64,000 nucleotides of DNA from Jackrogersella multiformis (taxonomy: Eukaryota > Ascomycota > Sordariomycetes > Xylariales > Hypoxylaceae): the NCBI GenBank assembly GCA_902806575.1, contig CADCXD010000008.1, positions 124,001 to 188,000 on the forward strand, read 5' to 3'. Below the pieces are notes generated by a model. The model was given only the letters and a program-made list of their open reading frames with translations. It was not told the DNA's origin and made no database searches. The position numbers were made by a program, and so were the translations under genes. The number at the start of each line of letters is the position of its first letter. Positions within the stretch are counted from its first letter, which is position 1. Shown piece by piece: positions 46,604 to 56,717 of the stretch.

Positions 46604-48982
46604 CTATCCCGCCAACAAACCCTCCGATAAAGCCCCAACCTCGATACTCGCGGCTAGCGCCGCCCCACCAGTGGCCACGAGCCCGATGCCGCCCCCGACG
46701 TACTGCGTGTCGCGAGCCGAGAGCGTGACGCCGCTGCCGCCGACGTGCGCGGACAGCACTTCCCCTCGTGCTTCCAGGGCGACGGTATACGGCACGTCGG
46801 CCGCCCAGTCGAAAGGCCGGCTGGCTAGCTCGATCCTCTGCTCGTCGAGGGCTTTGACTAGAGCGATTCGCTTCTCGCCGCTGCTGCTTTTGCTTGCAAA
46901 AGCATTCGTTCTTGATCCCGTTTCCGTTCCTGTTCCAATGATCTCCCCGCCGATGAAAAGTAGTCCGTACCACCGCCTTAAACCCTGCACTCTAACCGCC
47001 ACACCCGCCGGCCCGGCCCCGGGGCCCGTAACAGCGAACCCCCTGACCACGACGCGGTAGTCAGCCCACTCGCGCGTGCCGTAGCTGACCAGCCCCTCGC
47101 CCTCTCCCCGGTCCTGCGCCGCCACGAACATATCGCTAGGGAGTCCGAACGTCGACGTGCCGCGCACGAAGGATTGCGTGTAGAAGGTGCGCGGGCCGTG
47201 TTCCGGACCGAGGGGGAGGAGCGTGAGCATGGCGGTGCCGGTGTATCGCAGGTAGGAGAGCTGGAGCGTGAGGTTTTCGGTTGTGTGAGTGTTGTTCTCG
47301 TTGGCTGCCCGAGATATGCTTAGACCAACGGCTTGGATGGGTCGTCCGCCGAGGGTTGTGGGGATTGTCCATTCTAAAGTTTTCGAGTCGCCGGGCGCGA
47401 GGGATACGGGAATGCTGGTGAGAGTCTCAAGGTCGTCGGTGTACTTGTATGCTTTTATCAGTAGACTCACTTGCGCGGACGCCGTATTCGTGCTGTCCAT
47501 CCATACGAGCGCTTCGAGGGTCTGCCCGGGATATACCAGTGGCGAGCCTACTAGCTCGTAGATTTCCATGTTGCGCACTTCTGGCGGCGCGAAGGTGTCA
47601 GTCGTGACTTCCACTGTCACATCTCCCCCAGTCCTGTTTCCTGCCGCTAAGCCGTAAATTCGAATTGCTAGCCCAGTTCTGTTACTGGAATCGACGCCTT
47701 GCCCAACAGTTACTCGACATTCACTCCTACCTCTACTACTTGCATCCTTATTATTTTGCCTATTTGTATTTGTCGTAGCGCGGAACCCCTGAACGCTCCC
47801 CGGCAGACTAAAATGAAACTGTGCGCCGTTCTTAGGCGGCTTAAGCGGTTCCTCGCCCGCGAGCCGGCAGCCCATGTTGGCTATATCAAAGGCGATCCTC
47901 GCTGCATTGTTAATCGAGTAACCCCCATCCGCACTCGACACAAGCGCGCGATCGGCCAACGGACCACGCCAATCTAGTAGCCCACCCGCACCTCTGACCT
48001 TGCCGCCGGAGCTGCCGTCGTCGAACGCCGATAGCCCGTGCATGATCGCTACGAGGCATCCTAAATTTCCCGAGTTGCAGTCCGTGTCCCAGCCGCTCGT
48101 ATTGACAATATGCATGGCTTCGCCGAAGTCCGCGCCGGCATATATCAGCGCCATAACCATAATCCCGTGGTTGGGCGCGACGTGGCAGAAGCCGGGGAAC
48201 TTGTCGTATCCGTATTTATCCTCTATGCGCTGCCTCGTCTTTAACCAATCCCCGTCTATCTCGCACCAGGAACGCACATCTTTGATTAGTGCCGCGATGA
48301 GGGAGTCCTGAGGCACGTATTTCAGCCCCGTGTCTAGAAGATGGTCCACGTCGCTTGATAGAAAAGCCTCGGCCTCCATCGCAGCCCAGAGCTTCGCCGC
48401 GAACACGGACTCCCCGTCATGGCTCACGGACCCTGCTTCTCCGGCTAGGTTCGCGGCTAGCGTTGGGTTCCCCGGTGATGCCATAGCGAATCCGTCGATG
48501 AAGATCTGGGCGCCGATCTGCTCGGCTATTGTTTTGCCGTTGGTGCTTACAGCCCCGCTTCTCGGCGCCGGGATGCCATTCTTTAGATTGAGGAACGCGG
48601 TGTGTTCGGTGGACACGCCGTTGCCGCCCCACCAGAAGATGGTGCGGTCTTTGATTATGTTGTTGAGCCATGTCTTCCCGATGTCTTCTGCTGAGATCAT
48701 GCTTTCATTTCCACTTTCACTTCCATTTCCAACCCGGTCGCGAACGAGATGGTGTTGATGCTCCTCTAGCGCCCTGACAAATGTAAACGTGCCCGACACA
48801 TCGTCATCCGTCACTACTACTGGCACGCCGAGTCTGTCGTTGACGAAGTATCGGATGTGCCCCAATTCTTCGAGGATTCGTTGGTGTGTCCATCCCTCGA
48901 AGGGCCTTCCCAAGTAAACACCGATGAGCTTGCCGAGGACGCCAGCGTAGACTCGCTCAAGGTAGTCCACTGGGAGAGCCAT
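46604..48982 (-). CDS. ADP-ribosylglycohydrolase-family protein with C-terminal beta-rich domain
   Basis: Single exon, 792 residues. The N-terminal ~360 residues match the all-helical ADP-ribosylglycohydrolase (ARH/DraG) fold: ERVYAGVLGKLIGVYLGRPFEG, the metal motif TDDDVSGT (Asp59-61) and the second metal motif GWDTDCNSGN (Asp299, Asp301). Enzymes of this fold remove ADP-ribose or related groups from proteins; the actual substrate here is unknown. The conserved text WWGGNGVSTEHTAFLNLKNGI is that of a bacterial subgroup of similar length that I recall. The rest, from ~residue 410, is beta-rich with a late segment (TQSFVRGTSTFGLP .. GLVSYGTREWADY) resembling concanavalin/laminin-G-type folds. 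No signal peptide. The absence of introns in 2.4 kb and the high GC fit acquisition from bacteria, which is an inference. Confidence 0.86.
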   Translation of the reverse strand: MALPVDYLERVYAGVLGKLIGVYLGRPFEGWTHQRILEELGHIRYFVNDRLGVPVVVTDDDVSGTFTFVRALEEHQHHLVRDRVGNGSESGNESMISAEDIGKTWLNNIIKDRTIFWWGGNGVSTEHTAFLNLKNGIPAPRSGAVSTNGKTIAEQIGAQIFIDGFAMASPGNPTLAANLAGEAGSVSHDGESVFAAKLWAAMEAEAFLSSDVDHLLDTGLKYVPQDSLIAALIKDVRSWCEIDGDWLKTRQRIEDKYGYDKFPGFCHVAPNHGIMVMALIYAGADFGEAMHIVNTSGWDTDCNSGNLGCLVAIMHGLSAFDDGSSGGKVRGAGGLLDWRGPLADRALVSSADGGYSINNAARIAFDIANMGCRLAGEEPLKPPKNGAQFHFSLPGSVQGFRATTNTNRQNNKDASSRGRSECRVTVGQGVDSSNRTGLAIRIYGLAAGNRTGGDVTVEVTTDTFAPPEVRNMEIYELVGSPLVYPGQTLEALVWMDSTNTASAQVSLLIKAYKYTDDLETLTSIPVSLAPGDSKTLEWTIPTTLGGRPIQAVGLSISRAANENNTHTTENLTLQLSYLRYTGTAMLTLLPLGPEHGPRTFYTQSFVRGTSTFGLPSDMFVAAQDRGEGEGLVSYGTREWADYRVVVRGFAVTGPGAGPAGVAVRVQGLRRWYGLLFIGGEIIGTGTETGSRTNAFASKSSSGEKRIALVKALDEQRIELASRPFDWAADVPYTVALEARGEVLSAHVGGSGVTLSARDTQYVGGGIGLVATGGAALAASIEVGALSEGLLAG

Positions 48983-49763
48983 CTCTCGTATTTATTTTGT
49001 ATTGTCACCCTCCCCTCTTATATCATAGTGTAGGTCATATCATTTTTGTAAATGGACGTGAATACTTCAGGTGCCTACCTAGGCAAGATGTATGTATTCA
49101 GGATAGATGAGAGGTGAGAGGTGAGTGACAAATACAGGTTGAGATAATTACCGGAAGGTATCACAATACCCTAAGGGTAGATACCTACCTACCCAGGTAC
49201 ACATCCATGGATTTCTAGGTACCTTACCTAGGTACGTATCCGAATACCTAGATGGAAGGTCCAACTAATGAGAGTTGCAGTTAGAAACTCTTGTGGAACC
49301 TCCTACCTACTTGCCTACCAGGTATAACCCCTGATTATGACATAGCCGGGAATTATTACATAACCACCCTACGTACCTACCTAGGTAGATAGATGGGTAT
49401 AATAGAAGAGGCAGTCTTGGTAGGAAATCTAGGTACCTAGGTACTTAGATATATCCATCATAGCACATTAGACTTAAAAAGAAGCAAAGTGAGAAATAGG
49501 TCTGGAAAGAATTCTTTTGCAAATCGATGTTACAAGTCTACCGCACTTGGGGCTGTACCAGAAACCCCCCTCCGAAACGCCGTTGATGCATGTCGCCCGT
49601 TGACAAAAACCCATCGATCTTTGCAGTCCTGCTTTTGTCCCACGCGCGCGCATTATCATGTCTGTTTAATGGGTATAATACCTACCTAGCCTAGGTAGGG
49701 TATAATAGATATTATCCCACTAAAATATCATCGTTCACGTTTATCCTTCTCGCCACCTTGCTC
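48983..49763. other. Intergenic, dense in TACCTAGGTA motifs
   Basis: Upstream of the ADP-ribosylglycohydrolase gene and 3' of eIF3e. One of the densest motif stretches in the window: 49072-49085, 49163-49245, 49300-49322, 49370-49391, 49430-49444 (GTACCTAGGTAC palindrome) and 49679-49700. No gene is called. The frames at 49474-49689 are short and cover one another on the two strands. Confidence 0.6.
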
Positions 49764-51140
49764 CTATCTAGCGACGGCAGCGCTAAGCACTTGTGTCCGG
49801 AAGAAAGCACCCTTTGTCCGCTCGATGACTTGCTGGTAAACGGAGCTGGGAGGGTGATTCATCACAACTGTTCCCTCCTTGTAATCGATCTTGGCGTCCA
49901 CTCTGGTGTCGCGGATCAGGTTCACAATCCACTTCTCGCCTTCGTCATCCCCTAGACCCAGACGTGCGCTTAGGTCCTTGATGTCAATACGCGCGTGGAT
50001 CTTGCAGTAGCTTTCCGAGATCAGATGACGCGCAGCGTCGACAAAGAGGTCGGCAGTGGAGAAAAGGAAGAAATCCGCCCGCAGAATCTCCTCGGCAAGA
50101 GAAAGCTGTCGTTGCGCCTCCTCGAAATCGAAATCGATGTAGAGTGCTCGTACGAAGTCAGTAACCGGATCGCTGTATTCATACGCCTCCTGTTTAACTA
50201 TGCGTATGATGTCCTTGACTTGCTTTTGGTGCTGACCGGAGTTTCTTGTTCGGCTGCGGCCGGTGATAACGGCAGCTGTGAGATACCGAAGGATCCAGGG
50301 GCAGCTGGTCTGGATGGTGTTGATGTAGGCCGGACTGAAGAACAGTTCTAGAATCGTGTCGCGGGTGCGGTCATCGTTGAAGAGAGGGAACAAGGCCCAG
50401 TGGATAAGCCAGGTGCGTTGGCTCAACTGTGCCAGGGGATTATTGAAAAGCTTAGTATCAATGTTCTCCTTGACCTTTTGAAGCTCCTCCACGCTGCCCT
50501 CCCAGTTAGTAGTTAGGATCTCGGACGCGAATTTTCCCCACGTCGCGGCGGCGACCTTGTCGTTATCAGTAGAAAGTACACGGAACTGGTACAATAGGTC
50601 GGCAGCGGCGGCGTAGTTTCCGCAGCTGTATTGGAAGTTTCCAAAGTCGTAGAGCGCGTTGACCATATCGATGGTGACCTAGTACGTGTTAGAGTCGCCG
50701 AGAAAAAGACATATCAGTGTAGGATATTTTATGTAAAATGTTTAAGTAGGATTGTAGCATACATCGTGATCTTTCTTCAAGAACTCCAAGTTGGCAACCT
50801 TGTCGCTACGTAGGTTCCCAACGACATCTTCACGGCCTAGTAGATCGACAAGCTTGGTAGTGCTCTCCTCGAATTGTTCTAAGCGCGAGATGACCTTTTG
50901 TCTCATGTCGTTAAACTCAGGCGGCGCCTCCTCGAGGCCTTCAAGCTCTGCTTTTAGGTTGCCAACGAAGTCGGTCATGTTGGTAGTCTTGAGGAGTTCA
51001 TATTTGGCCTTGGTAATAGCCAGAACGGACTCGTCGTCGGCGTCTTCGGGTAGTTGACCGGCTGCGAACTCGAGGAGGGGAAAGACGAGATGGCGATCGA
51101 GATGGCCGACCAGTTTCGGCAGGAGATCGTATTCCGCCAT
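49764..51140 (-). CDS. int6: Translation initiation factor eIF3 subunit e (INT6)
   Basis: Core PCI subunit of eIF3, which binds the 40S ribosome and recruits mRNA; also linked in fission yeast to selective translation. Exons on the minus strand are 51140-50763 and 50678-49764 (phase 0 intron GTATGC..CTAG), 430 residues. The N-terminus [25 protein letters not shown] is the eIF3e signature. The helical repeats contain [27 protein letters not shown] and [14 protein letters not shown]. The C-terminal PCI/winged-helix part has [30 protein letters not shown] and ends with [16 protein letters not shown]. Start context CCAACATGGCGG is strong. It is divergent from mL49, about 0.5 kb away. S. cerevisiae lacks this subunit, as expected for a filamentous-fungus gene. 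Confidence 0.96.
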
Positions 51141-51652
51141 GTTGGTGGTTGTCGCTATCTAAGTATAGGCGTCGAGGAAATGATTGTTCAGGTTGTAGTT
51201 TAATAATGAGTGATGTCGTGGTAAAAGGGCGAAGGAAAAAGGGAAAAGGGCAAAAGGGTAAAAGTTGGAGAAAATTATCACCAAGATTAATTGTTGTAAT
51301 TATTTGGCGGGGCACGGAGGTTAGCTGAGGGCTGAGACGAATAATTCGGAATAAGTGGGTTGTGGGATAACAGCTTATCGATAATCTCGGGTTATCTATC
51401 CGGCATTCTACCGATCTAAGTAAAGTGCTGTAGGTCCTAGGTACCTGGTAATCAGGTAATCCATGCACGTAGTACCTCTTACAACACTATATTCATTTAT
51501 GCCACGTAATGAATCATATCATTATCATCTAAAAATTTCAAAAAGTTCAACAACTTCTGCGCAAATCAATTCGAACCTCTACCAGTCCATTGCCTAGGTC
51601 CTCCCCAACCATATTAGCAATCGCTTCTATCTACAAAGAATCTACTTCAGCT
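51141..51652. other. Divergent promoter region of eIF3e and mL49
   Basis: About 0.5 kb between two translation-related genes. On the eIF3e strand it holds a pyrimidine-rich leader (51220-51300). TCCTAGGTACCTGG lies at 51436-51449. No gene. Confidence 0.6.
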
Positions 51653-52228
51653 ATGATGCTTCGTAGGGTTCTTCGGCCCATTGTGGCGCATCCAGCACCT
51701 CTCTCAATGTCCTTAACACGCCTCGTCCTCCCCATACGTCCACGATATTTCTCGACGACGACGACACCGACGAACAACCAGGCCGACGAACAATCCTTCT
51801 CCTCTGAACCTATTTACAACAACTCATCAGACTATGCCGAGCCTTCTGATACGCAAACAGAGTCAGGTTATTCGGAATCTGCTTCCTCGCAAACAGAATC
51901 AAAAAACCTGAATTCGTTACCGTACTTCGTTGCCAGGAATAATCTAAACAACCTAGGTATATACCAAAAGATCAAACGAGGTGGAAATCTCAAGATCACG
52001 GTGTTGAAAAACGGAGAGGGAGACTTACAGGCTCTTAAGCAAGACATCAAGGAGGCATTGGGACTCAATGATGGCGATGTGTCTGTGAACAGTGTGACCA
52101 ACCACATCGTAATAAGAGTGAGCCTCCAGTCCTGAAGAAACGCTCACCCTTTCGTACTAACGCATCCTTTCTCTCAGGGCCATGTGAGGATGCGGATCTT
52201 AAACTTCCTTAGTACTATGGGCTTCTGA
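51653..52228 (+). CDS. IMG2: Mitochondrial large-subunit ribosomal protein mL49 (IMG2)
   Basis: Protein of the mitochondrial 54S/39S ribosomal subunit. Exons 51653-52117 and 52178-52228 (phase 0 intron GTGAGC..CTCAG) give 171 residues. The start is the first of two adjacent ATGs; the frame upstream is open only from a TTG. The N-terminus (MMLRRVLRPIVAHPA .. RPRYFSTT) is a mitochondrial presequence, followed by a Ser/Glu-rich spacer. The IMG2 domain begins LPYFVARNNLNNLGIYQK, continues GEGDLQALKQDIKEAL and ends with VSVNSVTNHIVIRGHVRM.. across the splice junction. The last exon codes only 16 residues plus the stop. Without the intron the frame would end in the unrelated VSLQS. Confidence 0.95.
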
Positions 52229-52577
52229 AGGCACCTAAGCCTCTAGTATTGTCTTAAGATATTGAACTACTCCAGCTGGAAGAATGGCTAGGTTAAGTCG
52301 AGGCGAAGAGAAATGTACGAGTACGCGAGTTGCAAGCCGAACCCGTATCGAGCATAACCCCAAGGTAGCAGCTCAAAAACAGCTCGCACATCCAGCAGAA
52401 CTGGAGTTATATACCCTGCTATTTGATTCAAGGGGTTTAACATGTACATATTTATGTACAAGATATCTACGAGCCAATGGAAGCTCGTTTATGAAATACA
52501 GAAAAATATCTGCTCTGATCACGCATGCTTTGAACATATAATCTTTTATCTTACCCGGTTTATGTCAGACTTTCAAC
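52229..52577. other. Convergent intergenic gap
   Basis: 3' flanks of mL49 and the PLP enzyme. No gene-like frame. Confidence 0.65.
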
Positions 52578-53729
52578 TTACAACGGTGTTCGATATTCTC
52601 TCTGGCCTTCCGTACAGTATAGCACTACAATCGACGTATCATCAAGGCCCAGCTCATTCTTCGCATCCGCGCACGCTCTCCTGAGGGCCGCCAGCGTAGC
52701 AGCGCCGCAGGGTCCAGCGAGGATACCACGGCCCTGAAGCTCCTGAACCGCATTATGTGCTTCCAAGTCAGACACCATGACGCCCGCGTCCACGCCGTTC
52801 TTCAGCACCGGCCACGCCGTAGTAGACAGCGTGCCGCAGTTCATCCCGCACATGATCGTATCCTCCGTAGGTACCGAAACACTGCTGCCAGCCTTCAGCG
52901 ACTCCAACAGACACGCCGCGGTCGTGGGCTCCACCCCTAAAACCCTAACCGGCCCGAGTCCCTTCCTCCGAGAAGCGCTCTTGGAATGCGCCGTGACAGC
53001 CTCGGCGATAGACCCGGCGCCTACCGGAACAATAGCATGAGTAGCTGCCTTACCGTCCGTCAGCTCAAGGACCTGGCGGTCCGACTCGGAGAGCATCGTG
53101 CTATAGCCCTGTACGAAGTACCGGGGGACGACATCGCACCCCTCCACGCCAACATCCAGAACCATAATCGTATCGTCCCTCCCCGCGGCCTCCCCCAGCG
53201 CAACCGGGATCACGTCATCGTAGCTCCCCGCAGCCTCCACGACGTCAGCGCCCTCACTCCTAATCCTGTCGCGCGTCTGCGCGTCCATGTACGACGGCAC
53301 GAAAACCCTCGTCGGAATGCCCATGTGCGTCGCGGCCATGCGCGCGACGGCCCTCCCGCAATTTCCCTCCGTGAGCGTCACGATCCTGACTCCCGCCTCT
53401 CTGGCCCTGGCGCCGACATCCGCGAACGGGATTCCGGCGTCGGATACCGGCAGCCCGAGATGCGAGCCGACGGCGCGGTACACGGCCCACGATGCGCCGA
53501 GGATCTTGAACGCCGGCAGTCCGAATCTGTTGGACTCGTCTTTTAGGAGCACGTGTGCGAGGCCTAGCTCCGTTGCTAGGTCTGGTAGGGAGTGCAGCTT
53601 AGTCTCGTTGTAGTCCGGGACCGTCTTGTGAAATTCCAGGACAGTTGCATTTGAAGTACCGCCGTGGAAGCCGTCGGACTCGTATGTCCATTCCCGTGCT
53701 GAAGGGTTCAAGTGGATAAATGGTGACAT
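52578..53729 (-). CDS. PLP-dependent lyase, diaminopropionate ammonia-lyase-like
   Basis: Fold-type II PLP enzyme (tryptophan synthase beta family). Bacterial members turn 2,3-diaminopropionate into pyruvate and ammonia. Single exon, 383 residues. The PLP-binding Lys75 lies in LKDESNRFGLPAFKILGASWAV, the exact local pattern of diaminopropionate ammonia-lyases. Other marks are VTLTEGNCGRAVARMA (substrate loop with Asn), VPVGAGSIAEAV (phosphate-binding glycines), VLGVEPTTAACL, GMNCGTLS and the C-terminal LYCTEGQ. Enzymes of this type are widespread in ascomycetes, but their true substrate is often untested, so threonine- or serine-type lyase activity cannot be excluded. The gene is complete and intronless. 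Confidence 0.87.
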   Translation of the reverse strand: MSPFIHLNPSAREWTYESDGFHGGTSNATVLEFHKTVPDYNETKLHSLPDLATELGLAHVLLKDESNRFGLPAFKILGASWAVYRAVGSHLGLPVSDAGIPFADVGARAREAGVRIVTLTEGNCGRAVARMAATHMGIPTRVFVPSYMDAQTRDRIRSEGADVVEAAGSYDDVIPVALGEAAGRDDTIMVLDVGVEGCDVVPRYFVQGYSTMLSESDRQVLELTDGKAATHAIVPVGAGSIAEAVTAHSKSASRRKGLGPVRVLGVEPTTAACLLESLKAGSSVSVPTEDTIMCGMNCGTLSTTAWPVLKNGVDAGVMVSDLEAHNAVQELQGRGILAGPCGAATLAALRRACADAKNELGLDDTSIVVLYCTEGQREYRTPL

Positions 53730-54653
53730 AATTAAATGAATGATAAATACCTTGGTATTCTAATATTTGTGTATGGGCTCTTAAGGAACGGTATACCTAC
53801 CTAGGTACCTAGGTACCTATAATTCAATTTCGATGATTTACTTGAAGGATAGGTAGGATACCAAACGGACTCCTCGTCTATCCTCCCCGACGTCGGATTC
53901 GATTCCGATGAATGTGGGGAACCGGCTAGGCAGCGTACGGATGCTGTATCGATGGTGGATAACTGAGCTACCTAGTCGGTTAGCTTACTTAACCTCTTAC
54001 CGGGTTCATCATGCAGTGACGTATTGAATAAATCCATAGGTATTCTCTATATTCCATAGGTTGAATCAAAGATATTGACTAAGCTTACTACTTAGGTAGA
54101 CTATCAAAGGTGTTGAAACGTATAATTTGTAATTATCTGCCTAGAGACACTGCCAATGAGAGGCACTCAGTATCCAAATGTCGCGTCAATACCACAAGCA
54201 CATAATCGCACTCCGGCACAACCTATTATATCTGTGGTCCGACTGGGAATCTATCATGGGCCTGTGACAAGCCTATGAGCGTAATAATGGCAGTTGATTA
54301 TTGTTGGTTTAGAACTGACTCTAACATTTGCCAGCTATTTAAACATAGCATCGTAGTAAGAGCGAGTTGCACCTCCCACGGGCCCTACCACGGAGGTTTC
54401 CTCCGGCAAAATAGGCAGAGTAAGTGTCAATTAGCACATCTCGATGTAAGACGATGTTGCGAGCCTCTTACTGAAGCTGTCTGTCTGTTGACACATTATT
54501 AATGGCTCCCACTGACGGTACACATGGATGCCTGCGTATAGATGGATAATCGGTTCCAGAGATGATGGTCTCCTCTCCAGGTATACTTGGTGTCTGTGGA
54601 CTTTAAAGGGTCTAGGTAAAACCCCCCTCCCCCCTTAATTATTAGGAGTCCCC
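53730..54653. other. Start of gene-poor stretch
   Basis: Upstream of the PLP enzyme. The triple palindrome TACCTAGGTACCTAGGTACC is at 53798-53817. TCGGATTCGATTCCGA at 53891-53906 is another palindrome, but no tRNA A box or stem accompanies it. Small frames at 54275-54502 show no domain. Confidence 0.55.
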
Positions 54654-55213
54654 TCAGTGTCGTTGAATTACTACCATAAAATAGCCTGGCGGATAGACCG
54701 TGTCGGCAAACCTGGTGACCATAGGAGGGGAATTAAATTAGATACCTGACGTTCGAATTCCAGTGTACATGAGTTCCAGATGGTAAAGCGCCATGTCGAC
54801 TCCTTCTGCTGGTCGAGGATCTCCGTCACAAACCACGTCCCAGAAGGGAGGTCTCTTCATATCTGTGGGCGGCTGCATGAGCCACACCAACCCCACTGCT
54901 CGCAGTCTCTCGTCGATGGCATGAACCAATGTTCCGATGCCATGTCTGGTGTCTCCAACGATTCTAAGAGCCTCCAATCCATGAGGATCGGGAATTTTTC
55001 CAGGTAGTTAGAGAATACCGGCAATGGGGAAATATACCGCGAGGGAGAGCATATTTTTGGGCTAAATCAGGACGTTGCCTCAGGTGATGGCATTTCCCAC
55101 AGTTAGCGTATTATTCGGATAGCAGTGAGTCGTCCGACATGGGAGGCCCAGCTGGGCTTGGAGTGGAGGTGGAAATAGTTATCACAAACTTGACAACCTT
55201 GGAACTCTCCCAT
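54654..55213 (-). pseudogene. Broken gene for an unrecognised Cys-rich (zinc-finger-like) protein
   Basis: Read on the minus strand, three protein-like stretches follow one another in different frames. First, from ATG 55213, 36 codons hold CQVCDNYFHLH and WASHVGRL, a possible Cys2-His finger. Second, around 55110-55020, comes NCGKCHHLRQRPDLAQKYALP. Third, from about 55009, PDPHGLEALRIVGDTRHG, then AIDERLRAVGLVWLMQPP and PPFWDVVCDGDPRP, up to TAA at 54740-54738. After this stop the same frame stays open to 54654 with a plausible continuation (PMVTRFADTVYPPGYF). The frame changes could be introns, but good splice sites joining them are lacking, and the internal stop points to decay. The family is not known to me. 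Confidence 0.42.
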
Positions 55214-56579
55214 TTTTCTAGTGTAGTGGTCGAATTCTTACATCCTACCTACCTAGGTAGGTAGGTAGGTTAAGCATTACAATGATGATGGTGAGAATTG
55301 AAAGGAGGGAAAGGATGGAAATAATGTAACGAGAGTGAAATCAAATTGGTTTGTGGCTAAAAATCAAAATAGAAAGGTAGGTACCTACCTAGGATGAAGG
55401 TATGGGTGTAGCTACCTGAAATAATCCTTTTCATTCTTTAGGAGGGAAGAACGACGTGTAAATGAGATTAAGATGACGTCTTAAGCGAGATGTTTATTAG
55501 TCATAACGAGCTCACTGAGCAGATATGCTTTCATTCGGGGAAGGAGGAGCAATTTTAAAAGGAAACTTAGAAGCTACGACTACATTTAGGGCGATGTAGC
55601 ATTAAGGAGCTGCTAGAGTAAGGTGGCTTTTAATATTTGGAAATGGAAGAGCGAAGTTAAAAGCGAAGTAACCTTAGGAACTAGGTTAACGACTTAACCT
55701 AAGCAGTGAAGCCGGGACAGGTTCCGATACTGGTCACCTACTAATACCTGGGTAATTATAACAGCTACATCCTAGGTAACTTAGGTAGGTCTAAGATAAT
55801 AAGTAGGTATTTAAGGTACTCATTGTTCGCTTTATCTGTATGATGCTTCGTCTTAACAGCCTTGACCTTCTAAGGGTTTCCGTATGTGCCTCTCAGCATT
55901 TCATCCTATGTCGGGCACTTTATCCATCAAAGCGGCATTTTTATCTACTTATTCCATAATCACATAGGAAATTAAACCTAATCACTCACCTCTATCATCT
56001 GTTGTATCACATAACGCATATAACACGATGGAGAACAGCACTCAGGGGTTAGGTTAAATAGGTACCTACCTGGTATGTAACAAAGCCTATCCACGATCCA
56101 ATCACGTGTTTCATAAACTATCTACAGTCACTGGGGATTCTTTGAGGGCGTGGCCCGTACTATTAATACACTCATGACATGAATCATTGTATGGGTTAGC
56201 AAGATTTCACACCTTGATTTACAAACATTGGAAAAATTGTATTTGATGTAACTTAGTTGTTTGTAAATTCTTAATAGAAAACTCTTCTACACCTTACTTG
56301 ATATAGCCTGTCATATATGTAGTTGTTTTAGTTGCGATACATAACTGGAAGGTATCAAGAAGTTTAATTACAACAAATCACTATCGAATCGTGAAACTAT
56401 AACAACACATTCTGATCACTCGACAGCCTTTAGATCTGACTGGTCTCACCCTTCTTTTGAGACTCTTAGATCCCTTTATAACATTAGCGATATCGATTCC
56501 ATTGGACTTTCTCCCCCCCCCCCCAAGCCACCGCATTCAACGACTGAAACTACTGTTCCTGGAGAAGTAATATTATTAA
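55214..56579. other. Gene-poor AT-rich region with C12 run
   Basis: No gene seen. Motif clusters TACCTACCTAGGTAGGTAGGTAGG at 55246-55269 and GGTACCTACCTAGGATG at 55380-55397. A run of 12 C at 56513-56524 ends the region. Confidence 0.6.
56513..56524. repeat. Poly-C run (12)
   Basis: Twelve consecutive C on the plus strand, the longest G/C homopolymer noticed in the window. Sequencing or replication length error is likely at such a site. Confidence 0.95.
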
Positions 56580-56717
56580 AAATGTGTAAGATATGATACA
56601 GCAGTACCAAACACCTTTTATTCAAATCGCACTGACAGGAATCACCTAGCACGCAGAGGCAAATATGGCAGCTCTTCGTCGAGCCACGGCGGACACGGAT
56701 ATCCCGCCGATATACAC

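Noticed and set aside
53885..53945. Possible tRNA (B-box-like GGATTCGATTCCG)
   Set aside because: The sequence is a palindrome, has no matching A box at the right distance, and no cloverleaf stems could be drawn.
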